From the NCBI RefSeq assembly GCF_004353505.1, contig NZ_SMNQ01000009.1, forward strand, positions 62,001 to 126,000: 64,000 nucleotides of DNA. The letters are read 5' to 3'. How positions within the stretch are numbered: position 1 is the stretch's first letter; the number at the start of each line of letters is the position of its first letter. The notes beneath the pieces were generated by a model. It saw only the letters and a list, made by a program, of their open reading frames with translations. It had not been told where the DNA came from and did not search any database. This document shows positions 25,601 to 33,808 of the stretch, piece after piece. The DNA is from Streptomyces sp. WAC05374 (lineage in GTDB: Bacteria; Actinomycetota; Actinomycetes; Streptomycetales; Streptomycetaceae). Position numbers and translations under genes: made by a program.

Positions 25601-25928
25601 CTGGGACACCTCCGTGGCGGCGCGGATCGCGGCGGCGACCGCCGACATCGCGTTCGCCCGCGGTGACGCGGAGGGCGCCGCGCGGCTGCTCGGCGCCGCC
25701 ACCGCGCTGCGCGGCGCCGAGGACCTGGGCGACGAGGACGTCCGCGCGCTGACCGGACGGGTCACCGGCGTGCTGGGCCCGGCCGGGTTCACCGCGGCGT
25801 ACGCGGCGGGCAAGGCGCTGTCACGCGCGGGTGCCCGGGACCTGGTGGGCGCGGCGCTCGCCGCCGCCCGGGCCCCCGGTGCCGCCCCTGGCACGCTCAC
25901 GCCGGACGTGCCGCCTCAGCCGTCCTGA
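22602..25928 (+). CDS. AfsR/SARP-type large regulator with ATPase domain
   Basis: 1108 residues. The first 95 residues are an OmpR-like winged helix (RVGLLGSLVFDTG; LVEDLWGDTPPADPVNALQS) followed by a bacterial transcriptional activation domain (to about 245). The P-loop VGPGGAGKTRLAQ is near residue 300 and the Walker B KPLLLLDNCEHV near 383, then an NB-ARC-like helical part and TPR-like repeats. Such proteins activate secondary-metabolite or morphological genes. I choose GTG 22602 because the alignment to family starts is good and CATAGT lies about seven bases upstream, suggesting a leaderless mRNA. Residues about 936-958 are a Gly/Ala/Ser linker encoded by a 24-bp repeat. No biosynthetic cluster is next to it. 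Confidence 0.87.
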   Translation: MRVGLLGSLVFDTGTGPLPVGGAKLRALLVRLALDAGRAVRPGTLVEDLWGDTPPADPVNALQSLVSRLRGLAAGPSSLVHGPTGYRLAVEPAAVDALRFAELARTGHELLARSRPDEAAEVLREALGLWRGPALADVHGAPFAAGEAERLARARLAALGDRIGADLARGATGPALVAEVQALTARHPLHEGLHAQLIRALAATGRNAEALAVHAELRARLADTFGADPGPDVTAAHLAVLRAPAAPLPPARRAQEPPGPRVHGPSGNPDTCPTSFVGRGRDVRRVTGLLGRVRLVTLVGPGGAGKTRLAQVCARELAPPDGVWCVGLAPVGAGGVPGAVLDVLRARGGRAPARAPADRAGSGPEEAVAALVEAVAGEKPLLLLDNCEHVVDEAARLVAALLARCPGLRVLATGRQPLRIDGEHLHNVGPLELPAPGSPTGRARACAAVRLFEDRAAAVAPGFTVDDTSVGAVSEICRRLDGLPLAIELAAARLRTLPLAAVAARLDDRFRLLTGGSRAALPRHRTLRAVMAWSWELLEPGERTLLERLAAVPGGVTEDAAAAVGGLGGDVQDLLASLVDKSLLHLAGTADAAEPRYTMAETVREYGRERLASYEGPGPARDRHAAFFLRLAEAAEPLLRTRDQVDALGRLTAERDHLHAALRRWTGTGDAAGAVRLAAALGWFWHLRGNPPESVELLGRVLAVPGPSDPVAYVRVVAAHALAVQATGLPRQTEEAFERFGRVAGDAAHDPHPLTALARLALAVASPGGAGGRLVPGPAGDDAWERAFGLLTSGLLALHTGDPRRAADRLASAARGFEATGERWGLAVALSSHAGLVGLTGDLSRVRAMNERAYDCFAQLGLRAYSIENEMSAALLRARTGDVPGGRRDLEELLEQVLPGGAAEPVALVRLGLAWLEWWAGRWELARAHAEAGLAGTGAGSGFGAGAGSDSGAGTGSGRRPPAHLAALLRAALARIDAAEGGPGRAAARLDDPAVRQLLGWDTSVAARIAAATADIAFARGDAEGAARLLGAATALRGAEDLGDEDVRALTGRVTGVLGPAGFTAAYAAGKALSRAGARDLVGAALAAARAPGAAPGTLTPDVPPQPS
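25407..25474 (+). repeat. 24-bp tandem repeat inside the AfsR-type gene
   Basis: Three successive copies (25407-25430, 25431-25454 and a partial 25455-25474) of a degenerate unit GGTRCCGGTGCTGGTTCC plus six bases. It encodes a glycine-rich linker and is locally less GC-biased at third positions than the rest of the gene. Confidence 0.75.
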
Positions 25929-27232
25929 CCGTCGCGTTCACGGCCCGGGGCGGAGGGCCCGTCCGGCGCCGGCCTGCCGAACATGGCGCAGACGGCGGCG
26001 CCCAGGAGTGCCTGGTGGGCGGCCACCAGCTCGGGGTCGGCGTCGAACTCGAAGAGGAACTCGGTGGGCACGAGGACGACGGCGGAGCGGCGGCCGTCGC
26101 GGTCGGAGGAACTCGTGCTGGTGTATCCGGTCATGCCGCCGTCATGGGCCCAGACGGTGCCGCACGGGGTGTCGCCGGTCTCGATGCCGGGTCCGGCGCC
26201 CGGCCCGTCCTGCGGGCGTTCGGGGTCCATCGGCACGGTCCTGCGCAGCTCCGCCATCTGCGCCGGGGGCAGCAGCTCGCCGGAGAGCAGGGCCGAGGTG
26301 AAGCGGGACCAGTCGCGTGCGGTGGACACCACCGCCCCGGCGGCCCCGCCCCAGCCGGGGTCGTTGCCCGACACGTCGACGTACGCGCCGCGCCGGACGC
26401 CCCCGACGTCCCGGAACCGCTCGGGCACCGCGTCCGGCATGTGCGCCGCGTCCGGCTCGTACCCGTGCGCGTACCTGCCGCGCCAGTGCGGGCCGGTGGC
26501 GAAGTACGTGTGCCGCAGGCCCAGCGGGCGGGCGATCCGGTCCCGGACGAGCGAGGCGAGCGAGGCGCCGGTGACGGCCTCCAGGACGGCGCCGACCGCC
26601 GCGTAGTCGGTGTTGCTGTACGACCACCGGGTGCCCGGCGGGAAGAGCGGGGCGTGGCGCACGCCCACGGCGAGCAGGTCGCGGGAGGTCCAGCGCCGGT
26701 CGTCCCTGCCCAGGATCGCCGGCAGCACGGCGGGGTCCAGGGTGTAGTCGTACAGGCCGCTGGTGTGGGTGAGCAGCATCCGCAGGGTGATCGCCGAGCC
26801 GCCGGGGACCTGCCCGGGCAGCCACTTCTCCACCGGGTCGGTCAGCGCCAGGCGGCCCTCGGCGGCCAACTGGAGGACGAGCGCGGCCATCATGGTCTTG
26901 GTGTTGGACCCCATCCGGAACTCGTCCCCGGCGGCGAGCCGCTGCTCCCGCGCGGCCCAGGGTGCCTGCCGCACGATCTCGACGGGCCGCCCGCTGCCGT
27001 CGGTCACCCGCACGATCACACCCGGCGCGCCGGCGTCCACCAGCCGCTGGGCGAGCCGGGCCAGTTCGGCGGGGCGCACCCGGGCGGTGTCCCGGGCCGC
27101 CGGAACCGCTTCGGCGGGTGCCGCCCCCGCGGACGTGGCCGTGAGGGTCAGGGCGAGCAGGGGCGCGGACATCGCGCGAAGGCGGCGCGACCGCGTTCTC
27201 GGGCGCGGGGGGACGTGCTGTGCGGCGGACAT
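25916..27232 (-). CDS. Secreted serine hydrolase, class C beta-lactamase/DD-carboxypeptidase family
   Basis: 438 residues from ATG 27232 with a GGAGGT site. An N-terminal signal (RRLRAMSAPLLALTLTATSA) precedes the catalytic domain. The active-site motifs of penicillin-recognising serine hydrolases are visible: SxxK as SNTK near residue 119, YxN as YSN near 220 and the third motif as HDGG near 370. It probably acts outside the membrane as a D,D-peptidase, esterase or beta-lactamase-like enzyme. The 3' end overlaps the convergent regulator gene by 13 bases. Confidence 0.9.
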   Translation of the reverse strand: MSAAQHVPPRPRTRSRRLRAMSAPLLALTLTATSAGAAPAEAVPAARDTARVRPAELARLAQRLVDAGAPGVIVRVTDGSGRPVEIVRQAPWAAREQRLAAGDEFRMGSNTKTMMAALVLQLAAEGRLALTDPVEKWLPGQVPGGSAITLRMLLTHTSGLYDYTLDPAVLPAILGRDDRRWTSRDLLAVGVRHAPLFPPGTRWSYSNTDYAAVGAVLEAVTGASLASLVRDRIARPLGLRHTYFATGPHWRGRYAHGYEPDAAHMPDAVPERFRDVGGVRRGAYVDVSGNDPGWGGAAGAVVSTARDWSRFTSALLSGELLPPAQMAELRRTVPMDPERPQDGPGAGPGIETGDTPCGTVWAHDGGMTGYTSTSSSDRDGRRSAVVLVPTEFLFEFDADPELVAAHQALLGAAVCAMFGRPAPDGPSAPGRERDGQDG

Positions 27233-27466
27233 GGGCCGTACCTCCGGGTGGACGTCGACAGGGACGCGCCGAGCCTGCGGCGGGCCGCTGGCAGACCCCG
27301 CACAGCGCGCTGGCAGGCCACCCCGCACGCCGCACGCGGCCCAGGGTGGGCCGGGGCGTACGCGCGTCCGATTACCATGGCGGCTGGTCTTTTTCGGCCG
27401 CCACCCCCGGCCGGGACCCGGCCGTGCGGCGCGGCCGCCCGAACCGGAGAAGTGGAGCCACCCCCC

Positions 27467-28858
27467 ATGAACCTCGGCGTGCGCTGGACCCTGCACGGCG
27501 ACGGACGGACACCCGCTCCCGGAGCCGTCGTCCGTCCCGACGAGCGGCTGTCCTGGCCCCGTACCGCCGGGCTCGGCGCGCAGCACGTCGTGGCCATGTT
27601 CGGGGCGTCGTTCGTGGCGCCGGTGCTGATGGGGCTGGACCCCAACCTGGCGATCATGATGTCCGGCGTCGCCACGGTGATCTTCCTGCTCGCCACGCGG
27701 GGCAGGGTGCCCAGCTACCTGGGCTGCTCGCTGTCGTTCGTGGGGGTGGCGGCGACCATCCGGGCGAGCGGCGGTGACAGCGCCACGGTGACCGGCGCGG
27801 TGCTGGTGGTCGGTGCCGTGCTGTTCCTGGCGGGCCTGGCCGTGCGGCGGTTCGGGGCGCGGATCATCCACGCGGCGATGCCGCCCGTCGTGACCGGCGC
27901 CGTCGTCATGCTGATCGGCTTCAACCTGGCGCCGGTGACGGCGTCGACGTACTGGCCGCAGGACCAGTGGACCGCGTTGCTGGTGATGCTGTTCACCGGG
28001 CTCGCCGTCGTCTGCCTGCGCGGCTTCTGGTCACGCGTGGCGATCTTCCTGGGGCTGGTCTTCGGGTACGCCCTGTCCTGGGTGCTGGACCTGGCATTCG
28101 GCAAGATCCACTCCCCGGTCGGCGGAGCCGGGGCCGTCGACCACTGGCGCCTGGACCTCTCCGGCGTCGCGAAGGCCGACTGGATAGGGCTGCCGTCCTT
28201 CCACGCCCCGGCCTTCGAGTGGTCGGCCGTCCTCGTCGCCCTGCCCGTCGTGATCGCCCTGGTCGCGGAGAACGCCGGGCACGTCAAGGCCGTCGGCGAG
28301 ATGACCGGCGACCCGGTCGACGACAAGCTGGGCACCGCCATCGCCGCCGACGGCGCCGCCTCGATCCTGTCGACCGCCGTGGGCGGGCCGCCGAACACCA
28401 CGTACTCCGAGAACATCGGCGTCATGGCCGCGACCCGCGTCTACTCGACGGCCGCCTACTGGGCCGCCGCCGGCTTCGCGCTCCTGTTCGGCCTGTGCCC
28501 CAAGTTCGGGGCGGTCGTCGCCGCCATCCCCGGCGGCGTGCTCGGCGGGATCACCGTGATCCTGTACGGGATGATCGGCCTGCTGGGCGCCCAGATCTGG
28601 ATCAACGCCAAGGTCGACCTGCGCAACCCCCTCAACCTGGTCCCGGCCGCCGCGGGCATCGTCATCGGCGTCGGCGGCGTGAGCCTGAAGATCACCGACC
28701 ACTTCGAGCTGGGCGGCATCGCGCTCGGCACGATCGTCGTCATCACCGGCTACCACGTGCTGCGCGCCTTCGCCCCCGCCCACCTCAAGGAGCAGGAGCC
28801 GCTGCTGGACGCGGGCACGAGCTCCTACGAGGGCGATCAGCCGGTCGCCAAGTCGTAG
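27467..28858 (+). CDS. NCS2-family uracil/xanthine permease
   Basis: 463 residues, ATG with a TGGAGCC site nine bases upstream. The N-terminal block LGAQHVVAMFGASFVAPVLM contains the QH motif of nucleobase permeases. Motifs VALVAENAGHVKAVGEMTG and GGPPNTTYSENIGVMAATRV are the NCS2 substrate and proton signature. The GGPPNTTYSENIG form points to the uracil (UraA/PyrP) branch. About 12-14 membrane segments. The 3' end overlaps the convergent GH6 gene by 22 bases. Confidence 0.93.
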   Translation: MNLGVRWTLHGDGRTPAPGAVVRPDERLSWPRTAGLGAQHVVAMFGASFVAPVLMGLDPNLAIMMSGVATVIFLLATRGRVPSYLGCSLSFVGVAATIRASGGDSATVTGAVLVVGAVLFLAGLAVRRFGARIIHAAMPPVVTGAVVMLIGFNLAPVTASTYWPQDQWTALLVMLFTGLAVVCLRGFWSRVAIFLGLVFGYALSWVLDLAFGKIHSPVGGAGAVDHWRLDLSGVAKADWIGLPSFHAPAFEWSAVLVALPVVIALVAENAGHVKAVGEMTGDPVDDKLGTAIAADGAASILSTAVGGPPNTTYSENIGVMAATRVYSTAAYWAAAGFALLFGLCPKFGAVVAAIPGGVLGGITVILYGMIGLLGAQIWINAKVDLRNPLNLVPAAAGIVIGVGGVSLKITDHFELGGIALGTIVVITGYHVLRAFAPAHLKEQEPLLDAGTSSYEGDQPVAKS

Positions 28859-30060
28859 GCGTAGTCGGCGGAGAACTCCCCGGCCGCGCCCGAGCAGCCG
28901 TCCGACTCGCCCGGCAGCTTGACCCACAGGTAGGCGTCGATCCGGGACGCACCGGTCCGGGTGGTCGGCGTCCGGCCGAGCGCCCGGCCCGCCGGGTCGC
29001 ACCACGCGCCGGGCGCGGGGGCGCCGTTGCCGTTGCGGCTGGTGTCGATGACGGCGCCCAGGTGCGACGGGCCGCCCAGCTCGGCGAGCACCCGCCGGGC
29101 GTAGGCGGCCTCGTCGGCGGTGGCGTGGAAGTTGGACACGTTGGTGAAGATGCCGTCGCCGCTGGTGGCCGCGCCCGCCTCGCGCAGCGCGCCGGCCATC
29201 TTCGCCGCCGAGTGCCAGCCGGAGTGACCCGCGTCGAAGTACACCTTGGCCCGCGGGTTGGCCGCCCGGAGCGCCTTGCCCGCCCGCGCGAGGGAGGCGT
29301 ACCGGGCCGCCCGCTCCCCGTCCGACAGGCAGTCGGCCAGCGCGATGGAGTCCGGCTCCAGGACGACGATGACCGGCCCGCTGCCGAGCCCGGCCGCGAA
29401 GTTCCGTATCCACCCGTCGTACGCGGCCAGGTCGGGCGCCCCGCCCTGGGAGGCGCCCCCGCAGTCCCGGTCGGGGATGGCGTACGGAACGAGGACGGGC
29501 ACCCGGCCGGCGGCGGCCGCCCCTGAGGTCACCGCGCGGACCCTGCCGGTGATGGCCCCGGGGTCGTAGGAGGCGAACCAGACGGCGGCCGGCTGGTCGG
29601 CGATCCGGGACTCGATGACCGCCCGGCGCGGGTCGCCGGGATGGGCACGCACCCAGTCGAGCACCTGCGACTGCGGGTGGCGGTAGAGGTCGGCCGACAC
29701 GGTCCGGGGCGCGGGCGGCTTCGGCGCGCGGCTCTTGGCGACCGACGGTTTCGGGGCCGGCCGGGTCGGCTTCGCCGACGTGCGGGAGGGCGACGGCGAG
29801 GGTGACGGCGACGCGGAGGCGGTGGCCGAGGGGCTCGGGCGGGCCGGCAGCGGCGGTACGTACAGCGCGCTCACCGACGCCTCGGGCCGCGGCCCGGCCG
29901 TGTCCTCGTCCCCGCCCCCGGTCGCGGCCAGCACTCCGCTGAGCGTCCCGACGGCGACGACCACCGACGCGGCCGCCGCCATGGCGTGGCGGCGCGTGGC
30001 GCGCCGCCGTTCGGTGCGCCGGTTCCGTTCCGTCCGGCGCTGTGCGCGCACGCCTGACAC
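28837..30060 (-). CDS. Membrane-anchored GH6 glycoside hydrolase
   Basis: 407 residues from a GTG at 30060 behind GGGGAGGGG. A very basic start (RRTERNRRTERRRATRRHAM) and one hydrophobic segment (AAAASVVVAVGTLSGVLAAT) look like a signal anchor. A Pro/Ser/Thr/Lys linker follows (about residues 55-115), then a GH6 domain with the acid Asp in YAIPDRDCGGASQGG, VIVVLEPDSIALADC, and the C-terminal VIDTSRNGNG and LWVKLPGESDG motifs. GH6 enzymes cleave beta-1,4-glucan. No cellulose-binding module is present, so it may act on cell-surface glucan rather than plant cellulose. Confidence 0.9.
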   Translation of the reverse strand: MSGVRAQRRTERNRRTERRRATRRHAMAAAASVVVAVGTLSGVLAATGGGDEDTAGPRPEASVSALYVPPLPARPSPSATASASPSPSPSPSRTSAKPTRPAPKPSVAKSRAPKPPAPRTVSADLYRHPQSQVLDWVRAHPGDPRRAVIESRIADQPAAVWFASYDPGAITGRVRAVTSGAAAAGRVPVLVPYAIPDRDCGGASQGGAPDLAAYDGWIRNFAAGLGSGPVIVVLEPDSIALADCLSDGERAARYASLARAGKALRAANPRAKVYFDAGHSGWHSAAKMAGALREAGAATSGDGIFTNVSNFHATADEAAYARRVLAELGGPSHLGAVIDTSRNGNGAPAPGAWCDPAGRALGRTPTTRTGASRIDAYLWVKLPGESDGCSGAAGEFSADYAYDLATG

Positions 30061-30170
30061 CGTGAGATCCCCTCCCCCAGAGGTGCTCGCGCGGGCGGAT
30101 CGTTCGCCCGTTCCGGCGAAGCCCGGCGCGATGACACCACCGAGAGCCTACCTACTGGGACGCTGCCCCC

Positions 30171-31017
30171 ATGTCGCAGCTCGAGCCATTCCCGCCGGCC
30201 CCGTCCGAGGTCGGCCCGGTCCTGACGCGGATGCGTGCGTTCCGCTCGCTGTGGCCGGCGGCGGACGGGGTGGCGGTCTTCAACCGCGTCTACCTCACCG
30301 TCACGGAGGAGATCGACCGGCGCATCGGCGCGGGCGAGTTCGCCGACCGGCGGGCCGCCGCCCCCCCGGGCGGCCCCCCCCCCCCGCGCCCCCCCCGGCC
30401 GGGGGGGGGCCGCCGGGCGGGGGGGCGGGGGCGGGTCCGCCGCCGGGGGGCCCGCCGCCGCGCGGGCCGTCCGCTCCGCCGGGCGCTCCCGGGCGGCCGT
30501 CGCCGCGGTCGCGGGGGGGGGGCGCCCGCCGGCGTGCTGGCGGCCGCTGTTCCAGTACCGGCGCCATCCCGGCGTACGCCCGTTGCAGTTCGCCCTGGCC
30601 GGTATCAACGCGCACATCGGGCACGATCTGGCGCTGGCGGTGGTGGACACCTGCCGTACGCTCAACTGCGAACCGGCCGACGTGGAGGGGGAGTTCGACC
30701 GGGTGGGCGACATCCTCACGCTGCTGGAGGAGCGCATCCGCGAGGAGCTGATGCCGGGGCCGGACCTGCTGGAGGTGGCCGACCCCCTGACGCATCTGCT
30801 GGGCTGCTGGAGCCTGGAGCGGGCCCGGGACGGGGCGTGGCTCGCGGCCCGCTCGCTGTGGCAGCTCCACCACCTGGGGGGCCGGTTCCCGGAGCTGGCC
30901 GAGGAGTTCACCGAACGCCTCGACCGCTCCGTGGGCCTGGTGGGCCGGATGCTGCTCACGCCCCTGCCGGTGGGGGCTCAGTCCTCCGGGAGCTCCACCG
31001 GGGCGATCTCGTCGTAG
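30171..31017 (+). pseudogene. DUF5995-like protein broken by an A/T-free insertion and frameshift
   Basis: The N-terminus (ATG 30171; FRSLWPAADGVAVFNRVYLT and VTEEIDRRIGAGEFADRRAA) and the C-terminus (PPACWRPLFQYRRHPGVRPL, FALAGINAHIGHDLALAVVD, SLERARDGAWLAARSLW) both look like one DUF5995-type protein, but they lie in different frames. In the downstream frame the residues before PPACW read VRSAGRSRAAVAAVAGGG, which looks like VRFAGRYLAAVAAVAAGR with A/T bases changed to G/C. The tract between is about 100 bases longer than I would expect. Either the gene is dead or the assembly is wrong here. The 3' end overlaps the convergent oxidase by 40 bases. Confidence 0.7.
30347..30553. other. Tract with no A, including 89 bases of pure G/C homopolymer runs
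   Basis: No A occurs from 30347 to 30553 and neither A nor T from 30347 to 30435. The stretch is built of C and G homopolymers up to 13 bases long. Flanking coding sequence on both sides is ordinary, so an assembly or base-calling artefact is the leading explanation. Confidence 0.8.
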
Positions 31018-32672
31018 ACGTCGCCGGGTCCGGGGTTGGAGGCGTCGGTGGCGCCGCCGAAGTGGTGCATGACGCCCCACACGGCGTTCAGCGCGGTCTG
31101 CACGGCGCCCTCGGCCCAGCCGGCCGTCCAGGAGATGTCGTCGCCGGCGAGGAAGATGCCCCGCTTGTCCTCGGGCAGCCGGTCCTGCATGAAGTGCGTG
31201 AACAGGCGGCGCTGGTAGCGGTAGTGGCCCGGCAGGTTGGCCTTGAACGCGCCCATGAAGTAGGGCTCGTTCTCCCAGGACACGGTCACCGGGTTGCCGA
31301 TGATGTGCTTGCGGATGTCGACCTTCGGGTAGATCTCGCCGAGCGACTTGAGCATGACCTCCATGCGCTCGTTCGCGGAGAGCGGCAGCCACTTCAGGCT
31401 GTCGTCGCACCACGTGTACGAGAGGCAGATGACGGCCGGCTTGTCCGGGCCGTCGTCCAGCAGGTAGGTGCCGCGGGTCATCCGGTCGGTGAGCGTCATC
31501 GACATCACGTCACGGCCGGTCTCCTCGTCCTTGTCCAGCCAGAAGGGCCGGTCGACGGGGACGAAGAGCTTGGAGCTCTCCATGTAGTGGGTGCGCTCCA
31601 TCGCCGTCCAGTGGTCGATGGGGAACAGCGAGTCGTCGCAGGCGATCTTGGACAGCAGCATCCAGGACTGGGCGGTGAAGATCGCGGCCTGGAACGTGCG
31701 GATGTCGCCGTTGGCGTCGGTGACGGTGATGCGGTTGCCGGCGGTGCGGTGCAGGCGGGTCACGGCGGGCTTGGGGTCGCCCTCGTGCAGCGACTTCAGC
31801 GACGTACCGAGCGGCCAGTGGACGATCTTCTCCGGCTCGCGCTCCCACAGGCGCAGCGGAAGCTGCTGGGAGCCGCCGACGATGCCGCGGTGGTGGTCGT
31901 CGGCCTCGGTGTAGACGACGCGGAGGATCTCCAGGATGGAGTTGGGGAAGTCGGTGTCCCAGCCGCCGGTGCCGAAGCCGACCTGGCCGAAGATCTCGCG
32001 GTGGCGGAAGGACTTGAACGCCTCCGACTCGCACAGGAAGCCGTAGAAGGTCTGGTTGTCGAGCTTCTCGACGAGCTTGGCCCAGATCTCGCGGATGCGC
32101 GGGACGTCGCGCTCGCGCATGGCGCGGTTCATGTCGGAGAAGTCCGCGCCCTCCTCCAGGCAGTCGTTCCACGCCTTGGCGACGTCGCGGTAGACCTGCG
32201 GCAGGTCGTCGATGGTCTCGGCGTAGTGCGACTCGCCCTTGAGGTCGACGACGGTCGAGGGGGTGGACTCGGCCAGCGGGTTGGGGAACGGCCGGGTCTC
32301 GAGGCCCACGAGATCGATGTAGTGCTGGAGCGCCGTCGAGGAGGGCGGGAAGCGCATGGCGCCCATCTCGGCGGTCAGCCCGTCCGTGCCGGTGCCCTCG
32401 AACCCGACGGTGCGCAGCCGGCCGCCGATCTGGTCGGCCTCGTACACGACGGGCTTGAGGCCCATCTTCATCAGCTCGTACGCGGCGACGATGCCGGAGA
32501 GCCCGCCGCCGATGACGGCGACCTCGGTGCCGTGCTCGGTCGCGGGTATCTGGCCGAGCCCGGCGGGGTGGGCCAGGAAGTCGTCGTACGCGTAGGGGAA
32601 GTCCGGACCGAACATGGTGATCGGCGGCTGCGCGTCGGTGTGCTGGACGGCGGTGGGCACCGTGGACGTCAT
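30978..32672 (-). CDS. davB: Flavin amine oxidase-family monooxygenase, lysine 2-monooxygenase-like
   Basis: 564 residues, start with an AAGGAG site. After ITMFGPDFPYAYDDFLAHPA comes the FAD-binding motif VAVIGGGLSGIVAAYELMKM and VVYEADQIGGRLRTVGF. The C-terminus has GIFLAGDDISWTAGWAEGAV. I remember the Pseudomonas putida DavB protein as about 560 residues with very similar blocks (IT-FGPDFP-A-DD-L-HPAGLG, VGFGTGGWD-DFPNS, MSMTLTDR-TRGTYL), so lysine 2-monooxygenase (lysine to 5-aminovaleramide) is the best call; a related amino-acid oxidase is the alternative. The amidase-like gene sits 49 bases upstream in the same operon, as the pathway requires. Confidence 0.8.
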   Translation of the reverse strand: MTSTVPTAVQHTDAQPPITMFGPDFPYAYDDFLAHPAGLGQIPATEHGTEVAVIGGGLSGIVAAYELMKMGLKPVVYEADQIGGRLRTVGFEGTGTDGLTAEMGAMRFPPSSTALQHYIDLVGLETRPFPNPLAESTPSTVVDLKGESHYAETIDDLPQVYRDVAKAWNDCLEEGADFSDMNRAMRERDVPRIREIWAKLVEKLDNQTFYGFLCESEAFKSFRHREIFGQVGFGTGGWDTDFPNSILEILRVVYTEADDHHRGIVGGSQQLPLRLWEREPEKIVHWPLGTSLKSLHEGDPKPAVTRLHRTAGNRITVTDANGDIRTFQAAIFTAQSWMLLSKIACDDSLFPIDHWTAMERTHYMESSKLFVPVDRPFWLDKDEETGRDVMSMTLTDRMTRGTYLLDDGPDKPAVICLSYTWCDDSLKWLPLSANERMEVMLKSLGEIYPKVDIRKHIIGNPVTVSWENEPYFMGAFKANLPGHYRYQRRLFTHFMQDRLPEDKRGIFLAGDDISWTAGWAEGAVQTALNAVWGVMHHFGGATDASNPGPGDVYDEIAPVELPED

Positions 32673-32721
32673 GGGGTACGGACTCCTTGCGGGGGTGGAG
32701 AAAGAGGGGCGAGCGGGGGGC

Positions 32722-33519
32722 TCAGATCAGGGAGGTGTACAGGCCGGGGCGGCGGTCGCGCAGGTAGGGGTTGGCCTCGCGCGAGGCGGTCAGCAGCTCG
32801 GGGTCGACGTCGCCGGTGACCAGTTCCTCGCCGCGTCCGGCGCGGGCGCGGGCGGTGCCGTCGGGGCCGGCGAGGGCGGACAGCCCGACGAACTCGAACT
32901 CGCCCTCCTGGCCGGTCCGGTTGGCGTAGGCGATGTAGAGCTGGTTCTCGAAGGCGCGTACCGGTACGACGGACTCGGCGACGACCTCGGCGGGGTGCAT
33001 CAGCGCGGTGGGCACCAGCAGGAGCTGGGTGCCGGCCAGGGCGTGCGCCCGGACGTTCTCGGGGAACTCCACGTCGTAGCAGATCATCAGGCCCACGCGC
33101 AGCCCGCCCAGCTCCGCCTGGACGACCGGCTGGTCGCCGGGGGTGAAGGAGTCGCTCTCGAAGCCGCCGTAGAGGTGGGTCTTGCGGTAGTTGGCGAGCC
33201 GGGCGCCGTCGGGCCCGATGAGCTGCGCCGCGTTGTAGACCGTCTCGCCGTCGCGCTCCGGGTAGCCGTAGACGACGGCGAGGCCGTGGCGTGCGGCGAT
33301 GCCGGCGACCGCGTCGGCGCAGTCGCCGTCGGCGGGCTCGGCCAGCCGGGCCACGTCGTCCCCGATCGCGTAGCCGGTGAGGAACATCTCGGGGGCGACC
33401 AGCAGGCCGGCGCCGGTGGCGGCGGCTCGGGCGGCGGCCTCGTCGAGGACCTTGAGATTGGCGGCGACGTCGCCCACCTGTCCGGAGCTCTGGAGCAGGG
33501 CGGTGCGCAGCGGCGGCAT
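32722..33519 (-). CDS. davA: Nitrilase-family amidase, 5-aminovaleramidase-like
   Basis: 265 residues, matching the length of Pseudomonas DavA. The catalytic triad of the nitrilase superfamily is visible: Glu in VAPEMFLTGY near residue 43, Lys in NYRKTHLYGGFE near 110, and Cys in VGLMICYDVEFPENVRA near 145. It should hydrolyse a small amide, most simply the 5-aminovaleramide made by the neighbouring oxygenase. The start at 33519 has a GAGGT site. It is the first gene of a two-gene operon. Confidence 0.82.
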   Translation of the reverse strand: MPPLRTALLQSSGQVGDVAANLKVLDEAAARAAATGAGLLVAPEMFLTGYAIGDDVARLAEPADGDCADAVAGIAARHGLAVVYGYPERDGETVYNAAQLIGPDGARLANYRKTHLYGGFESDSFTPGDQPVVQAELGGLRVGLMICYDVEFPENVRAHALAGTQLLLVPTALMHPAEVVAESVVPVRAFENQLYIAYANRTGQEGEFEFVGLSALAGPDGTARARAGRGEELVTGDVDPELLTASREANPYLRDRRPGLYTSLI

Positions 33520-33575
33520 CGGCAGACCTCTGTCGGGGTGCGGGAGGGCGGGGAGGGCGTCGAGAGACGTTCAAA

Positions 33576-33605
33576 ACGGTACGGTCCGGCCTTCTTCCTG
33601 GACAA
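33576..33605 (-). promoter_or_regulatory. Promoter for the davA-davB-like operon
   Basis: TTGTCC (33605-33600) and TACCGT (33581-33576) are 18 bases apart on the minus strand, about 57 bases before the amidase start. Nothing further is recognised in 33606-33780. Confidence 0.4.
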
Positions 33606-33808
33606 GGCGTGACCGTTGCGGACCGACCGTTGATCCGTTGCGCGGATGTGCCGGTCGGCGGAGATTCGTTGCGGGCCGCTCGCCCGCTGGTCGGAGGACG
33701 GCCCCGCCGCGCGGCGGAGGGCGGACCCGACCGGCGCGCGATGTGGCGGCCGGGGCCCGGACGGAACAGTGGGGGACGTCCGATTCACCAGCCGGAGGGG
33801 CTTTCACC

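Noticed and set aside
30235..30540. Possible GC-only structural DNA element (G-quadruplex) as a functional feature at the DUF5995 gene
   Set aside because: G-runs could fold, but the degraded protein alignment on both sides argues more strongly for miscalled bases.
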